A stretch of 6,152 nt of DNA from Thiohalobacter sp. (lineage in GTDB: Bacteria > Pseudomonadota > Gammaproteobacteria > DSM-19610). This document shows positions 5,869-6,152 of the stretch, in pieces. How positions within the stretch are numbered: position 1 is the stretch's first letter; each line of letters starts with the position of its first letter. A program made the position numbers and the translations under genes. The stretch spans positions 1 through 6,152 of the forward strand of contig JALVCM010000004.1 of the NCBI GenBank assembly GCA_027010005.1. The letters are read 5' to 3'. The notes under the pieces are model-generated. The model saw only the letters and a program-made list of their open reading frames with translations. It did no database searches and was not told where the DNA came from.

Positions 5869-6152
5869 TTACGGCAGGTAGAGGGTAAACCGGCCACCAC
5901 CATCAATTCCGTCATTTGTTGTTGTTATATAGCCTGTTCTTTCCTGATGCGTGTGCATACGGGCAATCGTAGAAGCAAACAATAATCCCAACCCTGTACT
6001 GCCTGTCTTGAAGTTAACCTGATGCTGGTTGTCAGCATTTCCATGCAACATAAATTCCGGGTAACCATCCCCGCTTTGCTCAACAAATAACCTGAGATAT
6101 CCACCTTCCCTCGATGCGCCAACCCGAATCCTGTCTTTTGCATATTTATAGG
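5869..6152 (-). CDS. Sensor histidine kinase, C-terminal ATP-binding end (partial, 5' end outside window)
   Basis: Only the last 93 residues are present; the gene continues beyond 6152, and the internal ATG at 6051 is not the start. Read from 6150 down, the frame gives YKYAKDRIRVGAS, matching the end of an N box followed by the next strand of a HATPase domain. It then gives LRLFVEQSGDGYPEFML, at the place of the G1 box (usually D-N-G-x-G-x-P), and KTGSTGLGLLFASTIARMH (about 6009-5953), which is a good G2 box. It ends FTLYLP, the usual closing strand of histidine kinases. Family members autophosphorylate a histidine and pass the phosphate to a response regulator; the sensed signal and partner lie outside the window. 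The G1 Asp is replaced by Gln (QSGDG), so ATP binding may be altered. The stop is TAA at 5871-5869. Confidence 0.8.
   Translation of the reverse strand, partial: YKYAKDRIRVGASREGGYLRLFVEQSGDGYPEFMLHGNADNQHQVNFKTGSTGLGLLFASTIARMHTHQERTGYITTTNDGIDGGGRFTLYLP

Noticed and set aside
5925..6143. 72-codon minus-strand frame starting at 6143
   Set aside because: It overlaps the histidine kinase end in another frame; the frame ending at 5869 carries the HATPase motifs.

Overview
The window looks like ordinary chromosomal DNA from a Gram-negative proteobacterium, most likely a gammaproteobacterium. The grounds are two outer-membrane barrel proteins with signal peptides, an HDOD-GAF-GGDEF signalling protein, Shine-Dalgarno-led genes and moderately GC-rich coding sequence. 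The genus cannot be fixed from sequence alone, and I see no mobile element, CRISPR array, tRNA or rRNA.

Left half, minus strand (2714 down to 32): a tight four-gene operon of the form barrel, HMA, barrel, HMA. Each pair has an outer-membrane protein of the 'transporter / MetA-pathway' type and a secreted heavy-metal-associated (HMA) protein with a CxxC motif. The two barrels share conserved blocks in the same order, and both HMA proteins carry CxxC at residues 34-37, so the operon looks like an old tandem duplication of a two-gene cassette. In front of it (2764-2794) is a promoter with a 19-bp spacer filled by a TGGAGT-N2-ACTCCA palindrome. This is the architecture of MerR-family metal-responsive promoters and closely resembles the ZntR/CadR/PbrR type. 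No MerR gene, inner-membrane pump or P-type ATPase lies in the window, so the regulator must act from elsewhere. This promoter also shows that the first barrel gene does not start at the upstream ATG (2831) but probably at a TTG at 2714. The working model is a metal-induced periplasm/outer-membrane metal-handling module with two specialised copies.

Centre, plus strand (3014-5107): a 697-residue HDOD-GAF-GGDEF protein with an intact GGEEF active site and an RxxD inhibitory site, so probably a working diguanylate cyclase. The divergent intergenic region holds a good match to a sigma-28 (FliA) promoter at 2886-2912, which would tie this c-di-GMP enzyme to flagellar gene expression.

Right end: a plus-strand 149-residue two-CBS-domain protein (5307-5756) with a short overlapping upstream reading frame, convergent with the C-terminal end of a minus-strand sensor histidine kinase (from 5869 past the window edge) whose ATP-binding G1 box is degenerate. 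No convincing factor-independent terminator was found in any gap.
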